From an uncultured Comamonadaceae bacterium (GTDB lineage Bacteria > Pseudomonadota > Gammaproteobacteria > Burkholderiales > Burkholderiaceae): 9,908 nucleotides of DNA. The notes beneath the pieces are model-generated. The model had not been told where the DNA came from and made no database searches. It worked only from the letters and a program-made list of their open reading frames with translations. Location of the stretch: assembly GCA_946482115.1 (NCBI GenBank), contig CAMLQP010000090.1, positions 1 to 9,908 of the forward strand. The letters are read 5' to 3'. Made by a program: the position numbers and the translations under genes. This document shows, one piece after another, positions 1-6,089 of this stretch. Position 1 is the stretch's first letter. The number at the start of each line of letters is the position of its first letter.

Positions 1-890
1 AGGTGGTCATCATCACCGGCTTCCAGGGCGTGGACCCCGAAGGCCACATCACCACACTGGGCCGTGGCGGCAGCGACACCTCGGCCGTGGCCGTGGCCGC
101 CGCCATCAAGGCCGACGAGTGCCTGATCTACACCGACGTCGACGGCGTCTACACCACAGACCCCCGCGTGGTGCCCGAGGCGCGCCGCCTGCCGCGCGTG
201 AGCTTCGAGGAGATGCTGGAGATGGCCAGCATGGGCTCCAAGGTGCTGCAGATCCGCTCGGTCGAGTTCGCCGGCAAGTACAAGGTGCCGCTGCGCGTGC
301 TCTCCAGCTTCACGCCCTGGGACATCGACCTCGCCGAGGAATCGACCTCCGGCACCCTGATCACTTTTGAGGAAGACGAGCAAATGGAACAAGCCGTTGT
401 GTCCGGCATCGCGTTCAACCGCGACGAAGCCAAGATTTCCGTGCTGGGCGTGCCCGACACCCCCGGCATCGCCTACCAGATCCTGGGCGCGGTGGCCGAC
501 GCCAACATCGACGTCGACGTCATCATCCAGAACCTCTCCAAGGACGGCAAGACCGACTTCAGCTTCACCGTGCCGCGCAACGACTACGCGCGCACGCTGG
601 ACCTGCTCAAGGCCAACGTCGTGCCCAAGCTCGGCGCGGCCGACGTGGTGGGCGACGCCCGCATCTGCAAGGTCAGCATCGTCGGCATCGGCATGCGCAG
701 CCACGTGGGCGTGGCCAGCAAGATGTTCCGCGCGCTCAGCGAGGAGGCCATCAACATCCAGATGATCTCCACCAGCGAGATCAAGACCTCGGTCGTGATC
801 GACGAGAAGTACATGGAGCTTGCCGTGCGCGCGCTGCACCGCGTGTTTGACCTCGACCAGGATCTCGAGGACACGCTGGGCAAGGCCTGA
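1..890 (+). CDS. lysC: Aspartate kinase, 5'-truncated by window edge
   Basis: Aspartokinase phosphorylates L-aspartate with ATP in the cytoplasm, the first step toward lysine, threonine, methionine and diaminopimelate. The visible 296 codons (reading frame from base 3, stop TGA at 888-890) cover the C-terminal half of the kinase domain and the regulatory region. Numbering from the codon at base 3, the kinase motif GRGGSDTSA lies at residues 20-28 and DVDGVYTTDPR at 45-55. Two ACT domains follow at about 139-205 and 222-290, the second containing the conserved ISTSEI segment typical of feedback-regulated enzymes. The GTG at base 3 is an internal valine codon, not the start. Family members are about 400-420 residues, so roughly 125 are missing upstream. 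The gene is followed by tRNA-Ser, an order I recall from Burkholderiales. Function is certain; allosteric specificity (lysine alone or with threonine) cannot be read here. Confidence 0.97.
   Translation, partial: VVIITGFQGVDPEGHITTLGRGGSDTSAVAVAAAIKADECLIYTDVDGVYTTDPRVVPEARRLPRVSFEEMLEMASMGSKVLQIRSVEFAGKYKVPLRVLSSFTPWDIDLAEESTSGTLITFEEDEQMEQAVVSGIAFNRDEAKISVLGVPDTPGIAYQILGAVADANIDVDVIIQNLSKDGKTDFSFTVPRNDYARTLDLLKANVVPKLGAADVVGDARICKVSIVGIGMRSHVGVASKMFRALSEEAINIQMISTSEIKTSVVIDEKYMELAVRALHRVFDLDQDLEDTLGKA
369..386 (+). promoter_or_regulatory. Possible internal translation start of lysC (beta-subunit type)
   Basis: An in-frame ATG at 384-386 begins MEQAVVSGIAFNRDEAK and is preceded by a purine-rich GAGGAAG at 369-375, about 10 bases upstream of the ATG. 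This is the boundary between the kinase and ACT regions. In Corynebacterium and Bacillus lysC, an internal start at the equivalent place yields a separate regulatory beta chain. A product from here would be 168 residues. The spacing is slightly long, and the methionine may be only an internal residue. Confidence 0.35.
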
Positions 891-897
891 ATTAGGG

Positions 898-903
898 CAT
901 AAT
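898..903 (+). promoter_or_regulatory. Candidate -10 box for tRNA-Ser
   Basis: CATAAT lies 10 bases before the mature tRNA 5' end, between the lysC stop and the tRNA, and matches TATAAT at five of six positions. A start site near 909-911 would give a very short leader for RNase P. No good -35 hexamer is visible at 16-18 bases upstream, so the call is tentative and the tRNA could also be co-transcribed with lysC. Confidence 0.35.
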
Positions 904-913
904 CCACCCCTTC

Positions 914-1006
914 GGAGCGATGACCGAGAGGCCGAAGGTGCTCCCCTGCTAAGGGAGTATGCGGTGTAGAGCCGCATCGAGGGTTCGAATCCCTCTCGCT
1001 CCGCCA
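914..1006 (+). tRNA. tRNA-Ser, anticodon GCU (AGC/AGU codons)
   Basis: The 93-base sequence folds as a class II tRNA. The acceptor stem GGAGCGA (914-920) pairs with TCGCTCC (996-1002), followed by discriminator G and encoded CCA (1004-1006). The anticodon stem CTCCC/GGAG(G-side 953-957) encloses the loop CTGCTAA with anticodon GCT at 948-950. A long variable arm has the stem ATGCGG/CCGCAT, the hallmark of serine tRNAs. The T arm is GAGGG-TTCGAAT-CCCTC (979-995). All stems pair well. It lies just after lysC and is closed by the terminator downstream. Confidence 0.97.
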
Positions 1007-1049
1007 CCAACCCGTCCGGGGTTGCCCCAGGCAGCCCACGGAACCCCCG

Positions 1050-1079
1050 GAAGCCCCGCACTGCGGGGCTTCTGTTTTT
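1050..1079 (+). terminator. Intrinsic terminator after tRNA-Ser
   Basis: A perfect 10-bp GC-rich stem, GAAGCCCCGC (1050-1059) and GCGGGGCTTC (1063-1072), has a 3-base loop and is followed by TGTTTTT. The T-run is on the + strand side only, so it stops lysC/tRNA-Ser transcription. Read on the - strand the hairpin lies just beyond the coxL-like stop but has no T-run, so it would terminate that operon weakly at best. A smaller hairpin, CAACCC/GGGTTG (1008-1013 with 1019-1024), directly follows the tRNA CCA end. Confidence 0.9.
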
Positions 1080-1092
1080 CCGGCCCGTTGCT

Positions 1093-3414
1093 TCAGCGTG
1101 CCTGCAGCGCGGCCCACACCCGGGCCGGCGTCAGCGGCATCTGCAGCCGTGGGGATTGCGTGCCATGGCCCGCGCGTGCCAGCGCATCGGCCACGGCGTT
1201 CACCACGCAGGGCGTGGCGCCAATGGTGCCGAGCTCGCCCACGCCTTTCACTCCCAGCGGGTTGTTGGTGCAGGGCGTCGATTCGTCCATCTCGGTGCGG
1301 AAATCCGGTGCCTGGTCGGCGCGGGGCAGGGCGTAGTCCATGAAGCTGCCCGACAGCAGCTGGCCGCTGTCGGGGTCGTAGGCGATGCGCTCGTGCAGGG
1401 CCTGGCCTATGCCCTGCACGGCGCCGCCGTCGAGCTGGCCGCGCACGATCAGGGGGTTGACCACGCGTCCCACGTCGTTGACGCTGGCGTAGGCGGCGAT
1501 GTGGACTTCGCCGGTGTCGGGGTCGATCTCGACCTCGCACACGTGGCAGCCGTTGGGCCAGCTGGGGCCCGCCACGCTGCTGGTGCTCTCCATGAAGATG
1601 TGGCCTTCGGGCTGACGCTGCGCCAGTTCGGCCAGCGTGAGCCGCAGGTCGGTGCCCACGATGCCGAAGCTGCCGCTGTCGTAGCGCACGTCTTCCACGG
1701 CGGCCTCCAGGGCCTGCGCGGCGAGCGCCTTGCCGTGTTCGATGGTGCGCTCGACCCCGATGCGCAGCGCCGAGCCGCCGGTGAACAGCGAGCGCGAGCC
1801 CGCGCTGCCGAAGCCGTCGCCGCGGTCGGTGTCGCCCAGCACCACGCGCACCCGCCCGATCGGGATGCCCAGGGCATCGACCACCAGCTGCGCCAGCGTG
1901 GTGGCGATGCCCTGGCCCATGGCGTTCACGGCCGAGAACACCTCCACGGTGCCGTCGCCCAGCACGGTGACGGTCACCCGCTCCTCGAGGACGTTGCCGC
2001 CCGTCCACTCCAGGAAGGTGGCGATGCCCAGGCCGCGCAGCCGGCCGGCCTGGCGCGAGCGGGCCTCGCGCGCCGCAAAGCCGCTCCAGTCGGCCAGCGC
2101 TAGGCCCTGGTCCATCACGTGCTCGAAGCGGCCGACGTCGTAGGTCTGGCCCATCGGGTTGCGGTAGGGCATCTGTGCGGGGCGGATGAAATTGCGCCGG
2201 CGCAGTTCGATGCGGTCGATGCCGGTCTGGCGCGCGGCCTCGTCCATCAGCCGTTCCATGATGAAGATGGCCTCGGGCCGGCCGGCGCCCCGGTAGGCGC
2301 CAGTGGGCGCGCAGTGGGTGAGGACGGCCTGAAAGCGGAAGTCGATGGTCTGGATGTCGTACACGCTGGTCTGCACCCAGGGGCCGATCAGCAGCTGGAT
2401 GGCGACGCCGGTGGCGGTGGGGTAGGCGCCCACGTTGGCGCGCGAGCGCACCCGCAGGGCCAGGATGCGCCCGGTGTCGTCCAGCGCCAGTTCGGCGTGG
2501 CTGCGCAGGTCGCGCCCGTGGGTGGTGGAGAGGAACTCTTCGCTGCGGTCGGCCACCCACTTGACCGGGCGGCGCAGGCGGTGCGCGGCCCAGGCGACGG
2601 TGATGTCCTCCGGGTAGGCGCCGGTCTTCATGCCGAAGCCGCCGCCCACGTCACCCACCCGCACGCGCACCTGGCCGCGCGGCAGGCCGATGGCCGCGCA
2701 CACGGCGTTGCGCACGCCGGATGGCATCTGGGTGCTCATGCGAAGTGTCAGGCGCTGGTCGGCGGGGTCGATGAACGCCAGCACCGAACGGGGCTCCAGC
2801 GTCACGGCGGCCAGGCGCGGGTTCTCGATGTCCAGCGCCACGACGTGGCGCGCGCGGGCGAAGGCCTGGTCGGCGGCGGCGGGGTCACCGTGCCGCATCT
2901 CGGCGGCCACATTGTCGGGCGCTTCGGGCACGACGGCCGGGGCGCCGGGGGCGGTGGCGCGGTCGACATCCGCCACGGCGGGCAGCTCCTCGTAGTCGAC
3001 GAACACCGCCTCGGCCGCGTCGCGCGCCTGCTGCAGGGTCTCGGCCACCACGGCCGCCACCGGCTCGCCGACGAAGCGCACGAAGCCGTGCGCGAGAGCG
3101 CGCCGGGGCGGCGAGACGCCGGGCGAGCCGTCGGGCCGCTGGAAGCCGGGGCCGGGCAGGGGCTTGACGCCGGCCTGCAGCAGCTCCTCGCCGGTGTGGA
3201 CGGCGAGCACGCCGGGCATGGCCAGCGCGCCGGCGGTGTCCACGCCGGTCAGACGGGCGTGCGCGTAGGGCGAGCGCACGAAGACCAGATGGGTCAGTCC
3301 CGCGGGCTGTTCGTCGTCGGTGTAGCGGCCCTGGCCACGCAGCAGCAGGTCGTCTTCCAGGCGCAACACGGCCCGGCCGCTGCCGAATCGGGTGGGGATG
3401 TCGTCGGTGTTCAA
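1093..3414 (-). CDS. Xanthine dehydrogenase-family molybdopterin-binding large subunit (CoxL-like, form II)
   Basis: This 773-residue protein is a full-length catalytic subunit of the molybdenum hydroxylase (xanthine oxidase) family, which binds molybdopterin cytosine dinucleotide and hydroxylates aldehydes, N-heterocycles or related substrates with water as the oxygen source. The order is typical: N-terminal start RFGSGRAVLRLEDDLLLRG (residues 9-27), the a/b hammerhead domain to about 140, then molybdopterin-binding regions with GDVGGGFGMK (254-263), MGQGIATTLAQ (499-509) and GVKGVGELG (721-729), whose E727 is the expected catalytic glutamate. The active-site loop is AYRGAGR (373-379). True aerobic CO dehydrogenase has AYRCSFR with a copper-binding cysteine, so this is the 'form II' type and probably not a CO oxidiser. 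The start is TTG at 3412-3414, supported by a well-placed GGAG and by the conserved N-terminus. Such enzymes normally need FAD (CoxM) and 2Fe-2S (CoxS) subunits; neither is next to it. Substrate unknown. Confidence 0.92.
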   Translation of the reverse strand: MNTDDIPTRFGSGRAVLRLEDDLLLRGQGRYTDDEQPAGLTHLVFVRSPYAHARLTGVDTAGALAMPGVLAVHTGEELLQAGVKPLPGPGFQRPDGSPGVSPPRRALAHGFVRFVGEPVAAVVAETLQQARDAAEAVFVDYEELPAVADVDRATAPGAPAVVPEAPDNVAAEMRHGDPAAADQAFARARHVVALDIENPRLAAVTLEPRSVLAFIDPADQRLTLRMSTQMPSGVRNAVCAAIGLPRGQVRVRVGDVGGGFGMKTGAYPEDITVAWAAHRLRRPVKWVADRSEEFLSTTHGRDLRSHAELALDDTGRILALRVRSRANVGAYPTATGVAIQLLIGPWVQTSVYDIQTIDFRFQAVLTHCAPTGAYRGAGRPEAIFIMERLMDEAARQTGIDRIELRRRNFIRPAQMPYRNPMGQTYDVGRFEHVMDQGLALADWSGFAAREARSRQAGRLRGLGIATFLEWTGGNVLEERVTVTVLGDGTVEVFSAVNAMGQGIATTLAQLVVDALGIPIGRVRVVLGDTDRGDGFGSAGSRSLFTGGSALRIGVERTIEHGKALAAQALEAAVEDVRYDSGSFGIVGTDLRLTLAELAQRQPEGHIFMESTSSVAGPSWPNGCHVCEVEIDPDTGEVHIAAYASVNDVGRVVNPLIVRGQLDGGAVQGIGQALHERIAYDPDSGQLLSGSFMDYALPRADQAPDFRTEMDESTPCTNNPLGVKGVGELGTIGATPCVVNAVADALARAGHGTQSPRLQMPLTPARVWAALQAR

Positions 3415-3428
3415 GTGCGTGTCTCCAG
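3412..3428 (-). promoter_or_regulatory. Ribosome binding site and TTG start of the coxL-like gene
   Basis: On the - strand, CTGGAG (complement of 3423-3428) stands 8 bases before TTG (complement of 3412-3414). No ATG or GTG codon suits the conserved N-terminus: the first in-frame GTG is at codon 16 and would cut into the RFGSGRAVLRLED segment. This makes TTG the best start and implies moderate translation efficiency. Confidence 0.7.
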
Positions 3429-3437
3429 TCGGAAAGT

Positions 3438-3854
3438 TCAGTCGTCCAGCGCGGCGCCCCAGCGCTGGTCCCAGTCGGCCAGCTGGCGGCGGTCGCGTTT
3501 GGTCGGGCGGCCTTCGGTCAGGGCCAGCGCCGGTTCAGGGGCCAGGCGGCGCTGCTCGGCCTGGGCTTCGCGGCGCGCGGCCGACTCGGGGGTCTCAGCG
3601 TACAGCAGAGCGGCCTGCGGCGCAGGGCCGCGCGCCGCGCTCAGGGCCCGCACCACCACCTCGCGCGTCACCGGGCCGATGGTGACGGCGACGGTGTCGC
3701 CGGCCTTGAGTTCGCGCGCCGGCTTGGCCGGCGCGCCGTTGACGCTGACGCGGTGCCGCTCGATGGCTTCGACGGCGAGGGCGCGCGTCTTGAAGAAGCG
3801 GGCGGCCCAGAGCCATTTGTCCAGGCGCAGCCGGTTGAGGGGTTCGGTTTTCAT
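3438..3854 (-). CDS. hslR: Hsp15-like S4 RNA-binding protein
   Basis: The 138-residue protein matches heat-shock protein 15 in length (E. coli HslR is about 133) and layout. An S4 RNA-binding domain covers about residues 8-60, beginning RLDKWLWAARFFKTR and including VSVNG and the LKAGDTV turn. A charged C-terminal tail has the family's GRPTKRDRR motif (115-123). HslR binds free 50S subunits carrying a nascent chain and helps to rescue stalled ribosomes after heat stress. Its ATG overlaps the tctE stop by ATGA (3851-3854), and no Shine-Dalgarno sequence is visible in front, so translation is probably coupled to tctE. The coxL-like gene follows after 23 bases. The family is widespread and its position here says little about function. 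Pseudouridine synthases also carry S4 domains, but the catalytic domain is absent. Confidence 0.88.
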   Translation of the reverse strand: MKTEPLNRLRLDKWLWAARFFKTRALAVEAIERHRVSVNGAPAKPARELKAGDTVAVTIGPVTREVVVRALSAARGPAPQAALLYAETPESAARREAQAEQRRLAPEPALALTEGRPTKRDRRQLADWDQRWGAALDD

Positions 3855-5281
3855 GGGTGGGGATGCAGGGGTAGCCTGACGGTGGCGTCCAGTCCCGCGA
3901 CACGGCCGCCGTCGAGGCGGTTGTCCAGGCTGATCTGGCCGCCGAGGGACAGCACGATTTCGCGGCAGATGGCGAGGCCAAGGCCGGCGCCGCTGGCGCG
4001 CACCTGGCCGCTTTCGCTGGCAAAGGGCTGGAACAGGCGTTCGCGCAGCGTGCGCGAGATGCCGGACCCGCTGTCGGCGATGGTGAGCGCGGCGGCGTGG
4101 GCGTCACACACCAGCGTGACGGTGATGCGCCCGCCCTCGGGCGTGTACTTGATGGCGTTGTGCAGCAGGTTGCGCGTGAGTTCGCGCAGCGCCCATTCAT
4201 GGGCCCGCACGGGCGCGGGCTGCAGCTCGACGGAGAAGTCGATCAGTCGGTCGGCAATCAGGGGCGACAGGTCCAGCGCCACCTGCCGGGCCACCGCCGA
4301 CCAGTCCAGCACCACCGCGTCGTCCTGCTGGCGCAGCTGCTCCACCTTGGCCAGGGCCAGCATCTGGTTGGCGAGCTCGGTGGCGCGGTCCACCGTGTGC
4401 GCGATCTCCTCCAGCGCCTGCGCGGGGGGCACGTCGCCACGGCGCGCCGACTGCACCTGGGCCTTGAGCACGGCCAGCGGCGTGCGCAGCTGGTGTGAGG
4501 TGTCGCGCACGAAGCGCTTCTGGTGCTGCAGCAGGTGGTCCAACCGCGCCATGTGCTGGTTGGTGGCCTCCATCAGGGGACGCAGCTCGCGCGGGGCGTC
4601 GCTCAGTTCCAGGGGCGTGAGGTCGTTCTCCGCCCGCGTGTCCAGCGCCGCGCTCACCCGCCGCACCGGGCGGGTGGCGCGCTGCACCACCCACACCACC
4701 ACGGCGGCGATCAGCAAAACAAGGCCCGCCTGGCGCCACAGCGTGTCGACCAGGATCTGGCGGGCCAGCGTCTGGCGCAGCTCCAGCGTTTCGGCCACCT
4801 GTATGGTGGCCATGCCCTGGCCGCCGGTGCCGGCCACCGGCTGCAGCAGCACCGCCATGCGCACCGGCTCGTCCCGGTAGGTGTCATCGTAGAAGTCGAC
4901 CAGCGCTGCATAGATGCCGCGGCCGGGCAGCCCGCCCTTCCAGGGCGGCAGGTCCTCGAATCCCGAGACCATCTCGCCCCGGAAGCCGCTGACGCGGTAG
5001 TAGATGCGGCTGCGGTTGTCGGCTTCGAAGGCTTCGAGCGCCGAATACAGCAGCGTCGCCTGCACCCTCAGGTCGTCGCCGCTGCCCACCGCCTGCAGCT
5101 GCTCGCCAATGGACTTGGCGGTGGCCAGCAGGGTGCGGTCATAGGCAGTGTCTGCGGCACGCAGCGCCTGGCGGTACAGCACCAGCGTGTTGACGAGCAC
5201 GAACAGCAGCACGGGCAGCAGGATGCCGACCATGAGCTGGCTGCGCAGCGAGGCGCGCCGCCACCACCGCAGTCCGTTCAT
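3851..5281 (-). CDS. tctE: TctE-like sensor histidine kinase
   Basis: An inner-membrane histidine kinase of 476 residues, probably sensing a carboxylate in the periplasm and phosphorylating TctD. Order: basic N-terminus; transmembrane segment at about 16-36; periplasmic sensor region at about 37-183 that looks like the two-component sensor-kinase N-terminal (2CSK_N) type of the TctE/QseC group; second transmembrane segment at about 184-200; HAMP-like linker beginning RATRPVRRV; HisKA domain with the phospho-acceptor H263 in RDTSHQLRTPL. The ATPase domain has the N box NLLHNAIKYTP (371-381), G1 box DSGSG (403-407) and G2 box GAGLGLAI (431-438). All catalytic residues are present. Its ATG overlaps the tctD stop by ATGA (5278-5281), with AAGG 7 bases before the start. 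Proximity to tctCBA supports the TctE assignment; family alone would leave the ligand open. Confidence 0.9.
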   Translation of the reverse strand: MNGLRWWRRASLRSQLMVGILLPVLLFVLVNTLVLYRQALRAADTAYDRTLLATAKSIGEQLQAVGSGDDLRVQATLLYSALEAFEADNRSRIYYRVSGFRGEMVSGFEDLPPWKGGLPGRGIYAALVDFYDDTYRDEPVRMAVLLQPVAGTGGQGMATIQVAETLELRQTLARQILVDTLWRQAGLVLLIAAVVVWVVQRATRPVRRVSAALDTRAENDLTPLELSDAPRELRPLMEATNQHMARLDHLLQHQKRFVRDTSHQLRTPLAVLKAQVQSARRGDVPPAQALEEIAHTVDRATELANQMLALAKVEQLRQQDDAVVLDWSAVARQVALDLSPLIADRLIDFSVELQPAPVRAHEWALRELTRNLLHNAIKYTPEGGRITVTLVCDAHAAALTIADSGSGISRTLRERLFQPFASESGQVRASGAGLGLAICREIVLSLGGQISLDNRLDGGRVAGLDATVRLPLHPHP

Positions 5282-5955
5282 GGCGCGACCTTGAGCAGAT
5301 ACCCCAGCCCGCGCAGCGTGACCAGCTGCGCGCCGGTGTGGGCGATCTTCTTGCGCAGGCGGTAGACCACGACCTCGATGGCCTCGTACTGCACGTCCGC
5401 CTCACCGGGGAACACCAGTTCGAACAGGCGCTCCTTCGCGATTGCATGCCCCGGACGCGCAAGCAGGGTGCGCAGCAGGGCGCTCTCGCGCGGGGTGAGG
5501 TCCATCGGCTGGCCCAGGTGGTAGACGGCGCCGCTGGCCTCGTCGCAGACCATGCCGCAATAGGCGCCCGATGATTCGCTGGTGCCGTTCGAGGCGCCGG
5601 CGCGGCGCACCAGTGCCCGCACGCGGGCCTCCAGCTCGTCGAGGTCGAAGGGCTTGGGCAGGTAGTCGTCGGCGCCGGTGTTGAGGCCCAGGACGCGGTC
5701 GCCCACGGTGCCGCGTGCCGTGAGGATGATGACTGGCGTGGACAGCCCTGCGGCCCGTGCCTGGCCCAGCAGCTGCAGGCCGTCCTGGCCGGGCAGGCTC
5801 AGGTCCAGCAGGACCGCGTCCGGCGCCTGGTCGCGCCAGAGGTTCAGTGCCGTCAGCCCGTCGCCACAGGTCAGCACCGCCATGCCTCGGCGTTCCAGGG
5901 TGCGCTGCAGCGTCTCCAGCATCGCGCGGTTGTCCTCGACGATCAGCAGTTTCAT
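5278..5955 (-). CDS. tctD: TctD-like OmpR-family response regulator
   Basis: A 225-residue cytoplasmic transcription factor and partner of the sensor kinase downstream. The receiver domain (about 1-115) has the acidic pair E7/D8, phospho-acceptor D51 in LLDLSLPGQDG, T79 and K101 in the KPF motif. The winged-helix DNA-binding domain (about 130-222) includes LTPRES (153-158), the recognition-helix region EAIEVVVYRLRKKI (191-204) and LRGLGYLL (214-221). The ATG at 5953-5955 has AAGG about 9 bases upstream. It is first in a run with tctE, hslR and the coxL-like gene and diverges from tctC, so the shared gap is the natural place for it to bind. In Salmonella, TctD activates the tricarboxylate transporter; the same role here is inferred from position. 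Phosphorylation residues are intact. Confidence 0.92.
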   Translation of the reverse strand: MKLLIVEDNRAMLETLQRTLERRGMAVLTCGDGLTALNLWRDQAPDAVLLDLSLPGQDGLQLLGQARAAGLSTPVIILTARGTVGDRVLGLNTGADDYLPKPFDLDELEARVRALVRRAGASNGTSESSGAYCGMVCDEASGAVYHLGQPMDLTPRESALLRTLLARPGHAIAKERLFELVFPGEADVQYEAIEVVVYRLRKKIAHTGAQLVTLRGLGYLLKVAP

Positions 5956-6089
5956 GCAGCCACCTTAGCAGGCTGCCGGCGCAGGCTTGGCGCACCATGG
6001 CCTAGGGTTTCCACCAATGAGATGGACAGCCGACTGACAGGCAGCGGCAGGATGATGGCGCCGTCAGCCAACCCAACAAGGAGACAGCC
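5956..6089. promoter_or_regulatory. Divergent control region between tctD and tctC
   Basis: This 134-base gap must hold the promoters for tctD (leftward) and tctCBA (rightward). I found no convincing sigma-70 -35/-10 pair on either strand. The visible features are GACAG-type direct repeats (6025-6050), two adjacent 6-bp palindromes CCATGG and CCTAGG (5995-6006), and the tctC ribosome binding site AAGGAG (6078-6083), 6 bases before the ATG. Confidence 0.6.
6025..6050 (+). promoter_or_regulatory. Candidate TctD operator: in-phase direct repeats
   Basis: GACAG occurs at 6025-6029 and again at 6036-6040, with GGCAG at 6046-6050. The spacings of 11 and 10 bases put the copies on one face of the helix, the pattern OmpR-family dimers usually recognise. 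The position, 40-65 bases before tctC, would suit an activator site. The repeats are short, so chance is possible in GC-rich DNA. Confidence 0.35.

Noticed and set aside
914..1006. tRNA-Ser as an integration site for a genomic island
   Set aside because: No integrase, no duplicated tRNA 3' end seen in the window, and the genes downstream have the same base composition and style as the rest.
584..2560. - strand open frame crossing the lysC end, the tRNA and the coxL-like gene
   Set aside because: It runs through a tRNA and terminator and is out of frame with both real genes; not coding.
1093..3414. Annotation as an aerobic carbon monoxide dehydrogenase large subunit
   Set aside because: The copper-binding AYRCSFR loop is replaced by AYRGAGR, and coxM/coxS are absent nearby, so CO oxidation is not supported.
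1156..3879. Long + strand open frames opposite the coxL-like and hslR genes
   Set aside because: They are antisense to strongly conserved genes, rich in Ala/Gly/His/Arg low-complexity sequence, and match no recognisable family; such open frames are expected opposite high-GC coding DNA.
5987..6002. Possible sigma-54 (-24/-12) promoter before tctC, suggested by the sigma-54 activator nearby
   Set aside because: TTGGCGC resembles the -24 element, but the bases 12 further on are CC, not GC; no TTGC element occurs on either strand of the gap.
5995..6006. Adjacent palindromes CCATGG and CCTAGG as an operator
   Set aside because: Each is only 6 bp, and such pairs arise easily by chance; OmpR-family proteins usually prefer direct repeats.
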